Notes under the pieces: generated by a model
What the model was told of the DNA's origin: nothing
Databases searched by the model: none
What the model saw: the letters and a program-made list of their open reading frames with translations, nothing else
Shown: in pieces, positions 17,081 through 23,613 of the stretch
How the letters are laid out: every line of letters starts with the position of its first letter
Position numbering within the stretch: the stretch's first letter is position 1
Translations under genes and position numbers: made by a program
Assembly (NCBI GenBank): GCA_002372875.1
Contig: DFJD01000120.1
Coordinates: 1-24,724, forward strand
Origin: Clostridiales bacterium UBA3680
GTDB taxonomy: Bacteria > Bacillota > Clostridia > Lachnospirales > CAG-274
Direction of reading: 5' to 3'
Length of the DNA stretch: 24,724 nt

Positions 17081-17112
17081 AAACCGGTGATCGATTAATC
17101 GGTGGTTCTTAA
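17081..17112 (-). repeat. Dispersed palindromic repeat, diverged copy
   Basis: The minus strand reads TTAAGAACCACCGATTAA then TCGATCACCGGTT. It has the same plan as 12751-12787: two arms (AACC and GGTT outermost) around a GATTAATC centre, with changes that partly keep pairing. It lies between the P-loop gene and the next promoter at 17133. The rest of 16949-17130 shows nothing recognisable. Confidence 0.6.
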
Positions 17113-17132
17113 AATATCGTTTACCAAAGCTA

Positions 17133-17161
17133 TTGAAATATTAAAAAAAATATGTTACAAT
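17133..17161 (+). promoter_or_regulatory. Promoter of the unknown membrane protein gene
   Basis: TTGAAA (17133-17138), 17-nt spacer, TACAAT (17156-17161). Confidence 0.75.
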
Positions 17162-17208
17162 ACCCCTAATGAGATTATTACAGACACTCAAAAATGGGAG
17201 GCTTTGTT

Positions 17209-17649
17209 ATGACGGAGTTTTACTCGATTACATTGGAAGATGTTGATAATACACAAACACAAGCACTTGTAAAGGGACTCGATCCCAAAAAGGATATTCT
17301 TTTCACCGCACTTTCCCTCGATAATCCTGACAGAATTGAAGTTCAGCTTATAGAGCCTATAAATACTGTCAGAACGGTGGGTCTTATTCCTTCTGATATT
17401 ATAGAACAAGTAAGAGAGGAATACGGCACAGAAAACGTAAAACTGGATATATTTAATTATTCCGTGACCTTTGATAACGGGGTTTACGGGGTTGAAGCTG
17501 ATATAAGAGCCACATCTACGGCGGCTGTGCCTGTTGAAAAGGAAAAAAAGCTCCCGCTTATCTTTGTAATATGCATAGGAGCGGCAACAGCTGTTTTGAC
17601 AGCGGTGCTTGTGGTGCTCAAACTTATAAATAAAGCGAAGAAAAGATAA
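17209..17649 (+). CDS. Unknown protein with one C-terminal membrane segment
   Basis: The protein is 146 aa, not recognised. Residues 1-108 are a soluble, mixed alpha/beta domain rich in acidic residues. A basic patch (K-E-K-K, about 111-114) leads into one hydrophobic helix (about 116-138) and a short basic tail (K-A-K-K-R). There is no signal peptide, so it is probably tail-anchored; basic residues on both sides leave the orientation open. The start is the ATG at 17209, since GGGAGG (17196-17201) overlaps the alternative ATG at 17194 and is properly spaced only for 17209. It is monocistronic, with its own promoter and terminator, and upstream of luxS. There is no basis for a functional link to luxS. 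Confidence 0.7.
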   Translation: MTEFYSITLEDVDNTQTQALVKGLDPKKDILFTALSLDNPDRIEVQLIEPINTVRTVGLIPSDIIEQVREEYGTENVKLDIFNYSVTFDNGVYGVEADIRATSTAAVPVEKEKKLPLIFVICIGAATAVLTAVLVVLKLINKAKKR

Positions 17650-17677
17650 AAAGCGGCCTGCAAGGCTGCTTTTTTTA
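17649..17677 (+). terminator. Rho-independent terminator
   Basis: AAAAGCGGCC (17649-17658) pairs with GGCTGCTTTT (17664-17673) with one wobble, 5-nt loop, then T run. It separates the membrane protein gene from luxS. Confidence 0.88.
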
Positions 17678-17700
17678 TGAAAAAACAAAAAAGTTATGCG

Positions 17701-17729
17701 TTGACGAGAATATTTTGTTATGTTATATT
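17701..17729 (+). promoter_or_regulatory. luxS promoter
   Basis: TTGACG (17701-17706), 17-nt spacer, TATATT (17724-17729), with AAGGAG a few nt before the ATG at 17763. No SAM or SAH riboswitch-like structure fits in the short leader. Confidence 0.78.
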
Positions 17730-17762
17730 ATATCATATTAAAAACATATAAGGAGAAGAAAA

Positions 17763-18287
17763 ATGGAATTGATTCAAAGTTTTTCTGTTGACCATACACG
17801 TATTGTTCCGGGTATTTTTGTAAGCAGGGTGGACAAAATGGGAGAATACGAGATAACCACCTACGATATAAGACTTAAAAGACCGAACAGAGAGCCGGTA
17901 ATAGATGTTGCGGCAATGCATTCCCTTGAACATATTATTGCCACATACCTGCGAAACGATCCCGAATGGAAGGACGAAGTGATTTATTGGGGACCTATGG
18001 GCTGTCTTACGGGGTTTTACATCATACTAAAGGGTAACCGTTCCGCTCATGACATTTATCAGCTGATATTAAATTCCTTCTTGTCTGTGGAAAAAGCCGA
18101 TGATGTACCCGGTGCCACAGCAATAAATTGCGGACATTATCTTATGCATAATCTTGAAATGGCTAAATGGTACGCAAGAGAATTTGCCGATTATCTTAAA
18201 GAGAATGCGCAAAATAGCGATATTTTTGAATATCCCAAGACCGAACGTCTTGTAACCGACGAGGGGCAGCATTTCTTCGATTCATAA
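17763..18287 (+). CDS. luxS: S-ribosylhomocysteine lyase (LuxS)
   Basis: LuxS splits S-ribosylhomocysteine into homocysteine and DPD, the precursor of autoinducer-2, within the activated methyl cycle. The protein is 174 aa, slightly longer than the usual 150-170. Zinc ligands His53 and His57 are in H-S-L-E-H, and Cys123 in I-N-C-G-H-Y-L-M-H-N-L. The catalytic Cys81 is in G-P-M-G-C-L-T-G-F-Y. It is a single gene with its own promoter. There is no obvious hairpin terminator in the roughly 25 bp before the next promoter, so read-through into ylxM is possible. The presence of luxS shows capacity to make AI-2, not that it is used as a signal. Confidence 0.96.
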   Translation: MELIQSFSVDHTRIVPGIFVSRVDKMGEYEITTYDIRLKRPNREPVIDVAAMHSLEHIIATYLRNDPEWKDEVIYWGPMGCLTGFYIILKGNRSAHDIYQLILNSFLSVEKADDVPGATAINCGHYLMHNLEMAKWYAREFADYLKENAQNSDIFEYPKTERLVTDEGQHFFDS

Positions 18288-18313
18288 TTGTTTGCAATTT
18301 ATAAAAAAATTAC

Positions 18314-18347
18314 TTGACAAAGGAATTATATAAGTGTATAATTCCTT
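18314..18347 (+). promoter_or_regulatory. Consensus promoter overlapped by a perfect 11-bp inverted repeat (candidate operator)
   Basis: TTGACA (18314-18319), 17-nt spacer and TATAAT (18337-18342) are perfect consensus. AAGGAATTATA (18320-18330) and TATAATTCCTT (18337-18347) form an exact inverted repeat with a 6-nt centre. It fills the spacer and covers the -10, ending about where transcription starts, so it would act as DNA rather than as an RNA hairpin. A dimeric repressor site for the ylxM-ffh operon is the simplest reading. Confidence 0.72.
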
Positions 18348-18392
18348 CTTGTGTGAGTAAAGTAAAAATACTTGACACCAAGGTGATTAAAT

Positions 18393-18731
18393 ATGGATAT
18401 TTATTATCAAACTTTGCTCTTTGACTTTTATTCCGAACTTCTTACAGAAAAGCAGAAAGATATTTTCTCTGCTCACTACCTTTATGACAGTTCTTTGAAT
18501 GAAATTGCTTCGGAGTATTCCGTTACAAAGCAATCGGTACACGATTTGCTCAAAAGAACGGAATCCATCCTGCTTGGATACGAGCATAAACTTGGTTTGG
18601 TAGATAAATATTTAAAAAGAAAGGCTATTGTTGAAAAAAGCATAGCCCTTGCAAATGACATCACCGATAATGAGCGGATCAAATCAGAGCTTTTGAAAAC
18701 ACTGGAAAGTCTGCAACAGGGAGAAAATTAA
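18393..18731 (+). CDS. ylxM: YlxM, SRP-associated HTH protein
   Basis: The protein is 112 aa of the UPF0122/YlxM family: an all-helical protein with a sigma-region-4-like helix-turn-helix at about 33-58 (S-L-N-E-I-A-S-E-Y-S-V-T-K-Q-S-V-H). In several Gram-positives it is encoded next to ffh and modulates the signal recognition particle. Here its TAA directly abuts the ffh ATG. The start ATG is 7 nt after AAGGTG (18380-18385). Since it is a predicted HTH protein encoded right behind a perfect palindrome, autoregulation is conceivable, but known YlxM proteins act on SRP, so this is speculation. Confidence 0.93.
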   Translation: MDIYYQTLLFDFYSELLTEKQKDIFSAHYLYDSSLNEIASEYSVTKQSVHDLLKRTESILLGYEHKLGLVDKYLKRKAIVEKSIALANDITDNERIKSELLKTLESLQQGEN

Positions 18732-20063
18732 ATGGCATTTGAAAATTTATCCGGTAAGCTGCAGGAGGTTTTCAAAAACCTTCGAGGCAAGGGGAGACTT
18801 ACCGAAAAGGATGTGAAGGTCGCTCTTCGCGAGGTCAAGCTTGCATTGCTTGAGGCGGATGTAAACTTCAAAGTATGCAAGGACTTCATCAACAAAATAT
18901 CGGAAAGAGCAGTCGGAACCGAAGTTCTTGAAGGCCTTAATCCTGCTCAGCAGGTTATAAAAATAGTAAACGATGAGCTTGTTTCCCTTATGGGTTCAAC
19001 ACAGGCAAAGCTGACTTTTTCTTCGAAGGCTCCCACCATCTATATGATGGTTGGTTTGCAGGGTGCGGGTAAAACCACTACTGTAGGAAAACTTGCCGGT
19101 CAGCTCAGAAAACAGGGAAAGCATCCTCTTTTGGTTGCCTGCGATGTGTATCGCCCGGCGGCGATAAAACAGCTTCAGGTTGTGGGAAGCACCTACGATT
19201 TGCCCGTTTTTGAAATGGGACAGGGCGATCCGGTGGAAATTGCTCAAAAATCCATAGAATATGCTCTTTCAAAGGGAAATGACATTGTTATAATAGATAC
19301 GGCAGGTCGCTTGCATATAGATGACAATCTTATGCAGGAACTGAGCGATATAAAATCCCTTGTGCATCCTCAGGAGATACTTCTTGTAATAGATGCCATG
19401 ACAGGTCAGGATTCGGTAAATGTGGCCGAAACTTTCAATGACAGACTTGGTATAGACGGTGTGATCATTACAAAGCTTGACGGCGACACAAGAGGCGGAG
19501 CAGCGCTTTCGGTAAGGGCTGTTACGGGAAAGCCCATAAAATATATCGGTATGGGCGAAAAACTTGAGGAACTTGAGCCTTTTTATCCCGACAGAATGGC
19601 ATCGCGAATTCTGGGCATGGGAGATGTGCTCTCACTTATTGAAAGAGCACAGTCCGCATTTGATGAAAAGCAAGTCAGAGAGCTTGAACAGAAGGTAAAG
19701 TCCAAGGAGTTTAACTTTAATGATTTTCTTACACAGCTTCAGCAGATAAAAAAGATGGGGCCGTTAAAGGATCTTATGAAGATGATTCCCGGAATAAGCA
19801 ACAATGTAGACCTTGATAATGTCAACATTGATGATAATTCCACAAAATATATAGAAGCTATAATACAGTCCATGACAAATGCCGAACGAGAAAACCCCGA
19901 CATTTTGAACGGACCGAGAAAAAAGAGGATAGCAGCCGGAAGCGGACGCTCTATTCAAGAGGTAAACCGTCTTATCAAACAATTTAACGAAATGAAAAAA
20001 ATGATGAAACAGGTTACCGATATGCAAGCTAAGAGCAAGAAGTTCAAACTTCCGTTTTTTTAG
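18732..20063 (+). CDS. ffh: Signal recognition particle GTPase Ffh
   Basis: Ffh binds 4.5S/scRNA and signal sequences of nascent membrane proteins and takes them to FtsY at the membrane. The protein is 443 aa, normal length. It has a helical N domain (1-95), then the G domain with G-L-Q-G-A-G-K-T (108-115), D-T-A-G-R (189-193) and T-K-L-D (247-250), and the methionine-rich M domain (from about 302) with its conserved R-I-A-A-G-S-G-R-S-I-Q-E-V-N RNA-binding stretch near 406-419. AGGGAG inside the end of ylxM is the ribosome binding site. rpsP follows after a 108-bp structured gap. Confidence 0.97.
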   Translation: MAFENLSGKLQEVFKNLRGKGRLTEKDVKVALREVKLALLEADVNFKVCKDFINKISERAVGTEVLEGLNPAQQVIKIVNDELVSLMGSTQAKLTFSSKAPTIYMMVGLQGAGKTTTVGKLAGQLRKQGKHPLLVACDVYRPAAIKQLQVVGSTYDLPVFEMGQGDPVEIAQKSIEYALSKGNDIVIIDTAGRLHIDDNLMQELSDIKSLVHPQEILLVIDAMTGQDSVNVAETFNDRLGIDGVIITKLDGDTRGGAALSVRAVTGKPIKYIGMGEKLEELEPFYPDRMASRILGMGDVLSLIERAQSAFDEKQVRELEQKVKSKEFNFNDFLTQLQQIKKMGPLKDLMKMIPGISNNVDLDNVNIDDNSTKYIEAIIQSMTNAERENPDILNGPRKKRIAAGSGRSIQEVNRLIKQFNEMKKMMKQVTDMQAKSKKFKLPFF

Positions 20064-20065
20064 AC

Positions 20066-20140
20066 AAACCCGATAATTTTATCGTGTTTATATAAGGGCA
20101 TCTCTAAGGAACCACTTTTAAATTGGTTTTAGAGTTACCC
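20066..20140 (+). other. Structured ffh-rpsP intergenic region with a repeat-like hairpin
   Basis: Two foldback segments lie in the gap. AAACCCGATAA (20066-20076) faces TTATCGTGTTT (20079-20089) with one mismatch but only a weak U tract. GGG at 20096 through CCC at 20140 encloses CTCTAA-GG-AACCA (20102-20114) against TGGTTTTAGAG with a 2-nt bulge. The second contains TAAGGAACCACT, the start of the dispersed repeat core, so it may be a diverged copy. It could equally be a processing or attenuation site that sets rpsP levels relative to ffh. Confidence 0.45.
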
Positions 20141-20171
20141 ATCCATAAATATTTTCAAGGAGGTGAAAACA

Positions 20172-20417
20172 GTGGTAAAAATCAGACTTACAAGATTAGG
20201 TGCTAAGAAAAAGCCTTTCTATAGAATAGTTGTTTCTGATTCAAGAACAGCAAGAGGCGGTAAGAATATCGCACAGCTTGGTTATTACGATCCTACCGTA
20301 GAGCCTGCAAACCTTAAAGTCAATGAAGAAGAAGCTAAGAAGTGGTTAGCAAACGGAGCTCAGCCCACAGATACAGCTAAGGCATTGTTAAAGAAGGCAG
20401 GAGTTATCGAGGGTTGA
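20172..20417 (+). CDS. rpsP: 30S ribosomal protein S16
   Basis: This is an 81-aa primary component of the 30S subunit. It starts M-V-K-I-R-L-T-R-L-G-A-K-K-K-P-F-Y-R-I-V, the family's hallmark N-terminus, with G-Y-Y-D-P following at about 38-42. Of two in-frame GTG codons, that at 20172 is chosen: the one at 20163 is part of the strong Shine-Dalgarno AAGGAGGTG (20157-20165), and starting there would add three residues not seen in S16. khpA follows 21 bp later. Confidence 0.96.
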   Translation: MVKIRLTRLGAKKKPFYRIVVSDSRTARGGKNIAQLGYYDPTVEPANLKVNEEEAKKWLANGAQPTDTAKALLKKAGVIEG

Positions 20418-20438
20418 TCCCTTTTGGAGAAATAGACT

Positions 20439-20666
20439 ATGAAGGAATTACTCGAGGTGCTTGCCAAAGCTCTTGTTGATTCACCCGACGAAGTTTCCGT
20501 TGTTGAAAGAATCGATGAAGATGTTATTGTGCTTGAACTATCCGTTTCCAAGGACGACATAGGCAAGGTAATAGGCAAGCAGGGAAGAATAGCTAAGGCT
20601 ATCCGTACATTTATGAAATCCGCAGCAATAAGAGAGAATAAAAAAGTTGCGGTAAAGATTATATAA
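20439..20666 (+). CDS. khpA: KH-domain RNA-binding protein KhpA
   Basis: The protein is 75 aa, a single KH domain with G-K-Q-G (46-49) in V-I-G-K-Q-G-R-I-A-K-A-I, and it matches KhpA/YlqC, which with KhpB binds RNA and affects cell division and elongation in Firmicutes. The position after rpsP is the conserved one. In many relatives rimM, trmD and rplS come next; here they are absent, and a terminator overlaps the stop codon. Confidence 0.95.
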   Translation: MKELLEVLAKALVDSPDEVSVVERIDEDVIVLELSVSKDDIGKVIGKQGRIAKAIRTFMKSAAIRENKKVAVKII

Positions 20667-20694
20667 AAATGTCGCCCCAGGCGGCATTTTTTGC
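20666..20694 (+). terminator. Rho-independent terminator overlapping the khpA stop
   Basis: AAAATGTCGCC (20666-20676) pairs with GGCGGCATTTT (20680-20690) with one wobble and a 3-nt loop, then TT. It ends only about 10 nt before the Shine-Dalgarno of the next gene. Confidence 0.85.
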
Positions 20695-20716
20695 TTTTCC
20701 GATAAGGAGGAAAAAT

Positions 20717-21877
20717 ATGAATGTTATTAACGATAACGGCTTGATAAAAATAACAGGACGAATAGATACCACAAATTCCCCGGAATTTCAGGAGAAGATG
20801 CTTGCCTTTGCATGTGATGACATGACAATAGATGCAAGTGAGCTTGAGTATATTTCAAGTGCCGGACTCAGAGTATTCCTTAAACTTAAAAAGAGTGTGA
20901 ATGGAGATATTTCTCTTATAAATGCAAGTCCCGAAATATACGATATTTTTGAAGTAACGGGTTTTACAAATCTTATAAATGTAACAAAAAAATTAAAAGA
21001 GATCGATATTACGGGTTGCGAGGTAATAGGAGAGGGCGCTAACGGTAAGGTTTACCGTATAGATGATGAAACAATAATAAAAGTTTTCTCCCATGGAGCA
21101 GGAGCCGATATAGTGCAACAGGAAAGAGATTTTGCACGTTCGGCTTTTATTGCGGGTGTTCCCACAGCAATATCATACGATGTAGTAAAATGCGGAGATT
21201 GTTACGGTGCCGTTTACGAAATGCTCAATGCCCAAACTGTTGCCGCAGTAATAAAAAGCGAGCCCGAAAGAGCCGAGGAACTCGGGAAAAAAATGGGTGC
21301 ACTTTTAAAGGAACTTCATTCTACTAAAGCCGACACCTCTGTACTTAATAATATGCTTGATGAATACAGAAAAAGAGCGGAGGGTATGGCAAAGTATTTA
21401 ACAAAAGAAGAAACCGAAAAAATTAAAAGCTTGTATTTCACTTTAAAACAATGCGACACGGTAGTTCATGGTGATTTTCATTCTAAAAATGTGATGCTAA
21501 TGAACGATGAACTTATATTTATCGATATGGGTGATGTAGGATACGGTCATCCCCTTTTGGACATAGGAGGTTCCTATTTGGGAATGATGCACTTGGCGGA
21601 AATGAATCCTGATATATGTGAAAAATATGTCGGAATAAATGCCGAACTTTGCAAAAGAACATGGAAAGCCATAACAGATGAATATTTCGGTGAAAGAGCG
21701 GATGAGGGAAGAAAACTTGCAAAAATATACGGCGAAGCTAAATATTCACTTACACCTTATATATATAACGGAATGAAGGGCGATATGATTGAAAATTTTG
21801 TGAATAGAGTAAGAATAAACGGTATATTGGCAGACAGTTTTGATATTTCTTTGGCGTTTGAAAACAATATTTTTTAA
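20717..21877 (+). CDS. STAS domain fused to an APH/choline-kinase-fold protein
   Basis: The protein is 386 aa, cytoplasmic. Residues 1-96 are a STAS (anti-sigma antagonist-like) domain: G-R-I-D-T near 14-18 and D-A-S-E-L-E-Y-I-S-S-A-G-L-R (39-52), where Ser47 or Ser48 matches the phospho-acceptor region of SpoIIAA/RsbV. Residues 100-386 are an aminoglycoside-phosphotransferase-like kinase: V-I-G-E-G-A-N-G-K-V-Y (103-113), Lys122 in I-I-K-V-F, the Brenner motif H-G-D-F-H-S-K-N (251-258, catalytic Asp253) and metal-binding Asp270 in I-D-M-G-D. Substrate unknown; resistance to aminoglycosides is not implied. The ATG at 20717 follows AAGGAGG (20704-20710) and is chosen over an in-frame start at 20669 that would lie in the terminator. 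No promoter fits between terminator and start, so expression needs read-through or a promoter inside khpA. Confidence 0.85.
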   Translation: MNVINDNGLIKITGRIDTTNSPEFQEKMLAFACDDMTIDASELEYISSAGLRVFLKLKKSVNGDISLINASPEIYDIFEVTGFTNLINVTKKLKEIDITGCEVIGEGANGKVYRIDDETIIKVFSHGAGADIVQQERDFARSAFIAGVPTAISYDVVKCGDCYGAVYEMLNAQTVAAVIKSEPERAEELGKKMGALLKELHSTKADTSVLNNMLDEYRKRAEGMAKYLTKEETEKIKSLYFTLKQCDTVVHGDFHSKNVMLMNDELIFIDMGDVGYGHPLLDIGGSYLGMMHLAEMNPDICEKYVGINAELCKRTWKAITDEYFGERADEGRKLAKIYGEAKYSLTPYIYNGMKGDMIENFVNRVRINGILADSFDISLAFENNIF

Positions 21878-21904
21878 AAAGATATCAAATAAAGAAAATA
21901 ATTC

Positions 21905-21933
21905 TTGACAAGTAAAGCCCAATAGTGTAAAAT
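21905..21933 (+). promoter_or_regulatory. Promoter of rplM-rpsI
   Basis: TTGACA (21905-21910), 17-nt spacer, TAAAAT (21928-21933). Transcription should start near 21940, giving a leader of about 135 nt. Confidence 0.82.
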
Positions 21934-21935
21934 AG

Positions 21936-22073
21936 CAATGTTTGAGACCTTTATGGTCTGTTGTCTTGTTGAAATGTTTTCATTAGCCCGAGGATATTTC
22001 GACATTTGATATCATTGTCTCTTTTCGGACATTGGGAGACTGTGATTGTTACAAATAAAGGAGAATATATATA
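21936..22073 (+). promoter_or_regulatory. Structured 5' leader of rplM (candidate L13 autoregulatory leader)
   Basis: The leader holds long-range complementarity: CAATGT (21936-21941) with ACATTG (22029-22034), and GAGAC (21944-21948) with GTCTC (22017-22021), closing a domain of about 100 nt. Local hairpins include AGACC/GGTCT (21945-21959), AATG/CATT (near 21974-21984) and GATAT/ATATC. AGACC/GGTCT competes with the GAGAC/GTCTC pair, so two states are possible. L13 leaders are a known class of r-protein autoregulatory RNA in Firmicutes; I cannot confirm that this is a member. Confidence 0.5.
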
Positions 22074-22511
22074 ATGAGAACAACATTTATAGCAAAGTCT
22101 GCAGAAATTGAAAGAAAATGGTATGTTGTTGATGCTGAGGGACAGACACTCGGTCGTCTTGCATCTCAGATTGCCGCTGTTCTTCGCGGTAAGAATAAGC
22201 CTATATTCACACCCAATGTTGATACAGGTGACTATGTAATAGTAGTAAATGCAGAAAAAATAAAGGTAACAGGTAATAAGCTTAATGATAAGCTTTACAG
22301 AAAGCACTCCGACTATGTTGGCGGTTTCACAGAAACCCCTCTTAAGGAGCTCCTTGATAAAAAGCCTACAGAAGCTGTTAAGCATGCCGTTAAAGGAATG
22401 CTTCCGAAGAATGCTCTCGGCAGAAGTATGTATAAGAAGCTTTTTGTTTATGCAGGAAGCGAGCATAACCATGCAGCACAGAAGCCCGAAGCATTAGAGA
22501 TAAAGTTATAA
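22074..22511 (+). CDS. rplM: 50S ribosomal protein L13
   Basis: This is a 145-aa early-assembly protein of the 50S subunit. Family features: W-Y-V-V-D-A-E-G-Q-T-L-G-R-L-A (16-30), G-D-Y-V-I-V-V-N-A (52-60), K-H-S-D-Y-V-G-G near 77-84, and V-K-G-M-L-P-K-N-A-L-G-R near 106-117. AAAGGAG lies about 10 nt before the ATG. It leads the conserved rplM-rpsI pair, with rpsI 16 bp downstream. Confidence 0.97.
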   Translation: MRTTFIAKSAEIERKWYVVDAEGQTLGRLASQIAAVLRGKNKPIFTPNVDTGDYVIVVNAEKIKVTGNKLNDKLYRKHSDYVGGFTETPLKELLDKKPTEAVKHAVKGMLPKNALGRSMYKKLFVYAGSEHNHAAQKPEALEIKL

Positions 22512-22527
22512 TAGGAGGTTCTTTAAA

Positions 22528-22920
22528 ATGGCAGAAGCAAGATATTACGGAACAGGCAGAAGAAAAAGCTCTGTTGCAAGAGTTTATCTCGTACCCGGTA
22601 ACGGAAAAATTACTATAAACAAGAGAGATATTGACGAGTATTTCGGTCTTGAAACACTTAAGCTTATTGTAAAGCAGCCCCTTGAAGCTACAAGCACATT
22701 AGATAAGTTCGATGTTAAAGTAAACGTAAAGGGCGGCGGCACAACAGGTCAGGCAGGTGCAATTCGTCATGGTATCTCAAGAGCATTACTTGAAGCAGAT
22801 GCAGATTACAGACCTGCTCTCAAGAAGGAAGGCTACCTTACAAGAGATCCCAGAATGAAGGAAAGAAAGAAGTACGGCTTAAAGAAAGCTCGTCGTGCTC
22901 CTCAGTTCAGCAAGAGATAA
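22528..22920 (+). CDS. rpsI: 30S ribosomal protein S9
   Basis: This is a 130-aa protein of the 30S head whose basic C-terminal tail reaches the P-site tRNA. Motifs: Y-G-T-G-R-R-K-S-S-V-A-R-V (7-19), G-G-G-T-T-G-Q-A-G-A-I-R-H-G-I-S-R-A-L (69-87) and the universal R-R-A-P-Q-F-S-K-R terminus. The AGGAGG start region and 16-bp gap show it is cotranscribed with rplM. A strong terminator follows. Confidence 0.97.
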   Translation: MAEARYYGTGRRKSSVARVYLVPGNGKITINKRDIDEYFGLETLKLIVKQPLEATSTLDKFDVKVNVKGGGTTGQAGAIRHGISRALLEADADYRPALKKEGYLTRDPRMKERKKYGLKKARRAPQFSKR

Positions 22921-22936
22921 TTATATACAACTATTC

Positions 22937-22975
22937 AACCCCCGAAACGGTTTGTTTTCGGGGGTTTTCTTTTTG
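22937..22975 (+). terminator. Rho-independent terminator after rpsI
   Basis: AACCCCCGAAA (22937-22947) pairs with TTTCGGGGGTT (22956-22966), 8-nt loop, followed by a T-rich tail. Confidence 0.92.
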
Positions 22976-23030
22976 TTTATCAAATATTGATGAACTGCAT
23001 AAAAAATACGACGAAAGGAGGAAAGACGAT

Positions 23031-23410
23031 ATGAAAAGAAGGATAAGGCAATGCCTTGCTTTGCTTACGACAATTTCAATGCTGGACGGTTCTTTTGTCT
23101 CTGCACCGAGTATTGTATTTGCTGATGATGAGCCCGGAGTAAGCATTGCCGTAGAGGAAATGGATGAGTCGGAGCTTACCGAACCGAACAATGAAACCTA
23201 TCGGAACGGCAAAAAGCGAAAAAAGCGGTATCTCTATGGAGGCTTTTACTACAGAGCCTGCAATACAGCTGTACAGTGGGAATTTTATTCATTTTGACCC
23301 TGTAAAAATCGGGAAAAACGGTGTCCGTTATCCTAAAAACGGCTGACTATATCGACTTATTATGCTGTGAGCCTGAGTACAAGGCTATAATGAAAAAACT
23401 GATATCATAA
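23031..23410 (+). pseudogene. Frameshifted remnant of a secreted protein gene
   Basis: A strong Shine-Dalgarno (AAAGGAGG) and ATG at 23031 begin a signal peptide (about 1-31, ending V-F-A) and an acidic E/S/T-rich stretch. This first frame then turns basic and stops at 23297. Protein-like sequence continues in two other frames: I-S-M-E-A-F-T-T-E-P-A-I-Q-L-Y-S-G-N-F (second frame, stop at 23346) and V-I-L-K-T-A-D-Y-I-D-L-L-C-C-E-P-E-Y-K (third frame, TAA at 23408-23410). The simplest reading is one small secreted protein broken by two frameshifts, one near 23190-23240 and one near 23310-23330. The original function is not recognised. An intact 88-aa secreted peptide (23031-23297) is the alternative. 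Confidence 0.5.
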
Positions 23411-23458
23411 CCGGTATCGGATACTTCAATACAAAATTATAATATACCGAACATATGG

Positions 23459-23490
23459 AAAACTGCCGGGTTCTTACCTCGGCAGTTTTT
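23459..23490 (+). terminator. Rho-independent terminator
   Basis: AAAACTGCCG (23459-23468) pairs perfectly with CGGCAGTTTT (23480-23489), with an inner GGT/ACC, then T's. It ends transcription from the remnant gene and insulates the GH16 gene. The rest of 23411-23613 is A/T-rich; no convincing promoter could be fixed, though TTGTTG (23528) and TATATT (23552) are candidates. Confidence 0.85.
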
Positions 23491-23613
23491 GTATCAGCCC
23501 TGTACAGACCAAAAAAAATAAAAAAAATTGTTGTTGAAACATAAATAAAATTATATTGTGATATATCGTTTTGGGTGTTACAATGATATATAATTATTTG
23601 GACGGAGGATAAA

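Noticed and set aside
17188..17688. 166-codon minus-strand frame opposite the unknown membrane protein
   Set aside because: The plus-strand gene has promoter, Shine-Dalgarno and terminator; the minus frame has none and would run through the terminator.
18372..18377. Second TTGACA just before ylxM
   Set aside because: A matching -10 would fall inside ylxM, and the better promoter with TATAAT lies 58 bp upstream.
20717..21877. Aminoglycoside resistance gene
   Set aside because: The APH fold is shared by many small-molecule kinases, and the STAS fusion argues for another role; resistance cannot be claimed.
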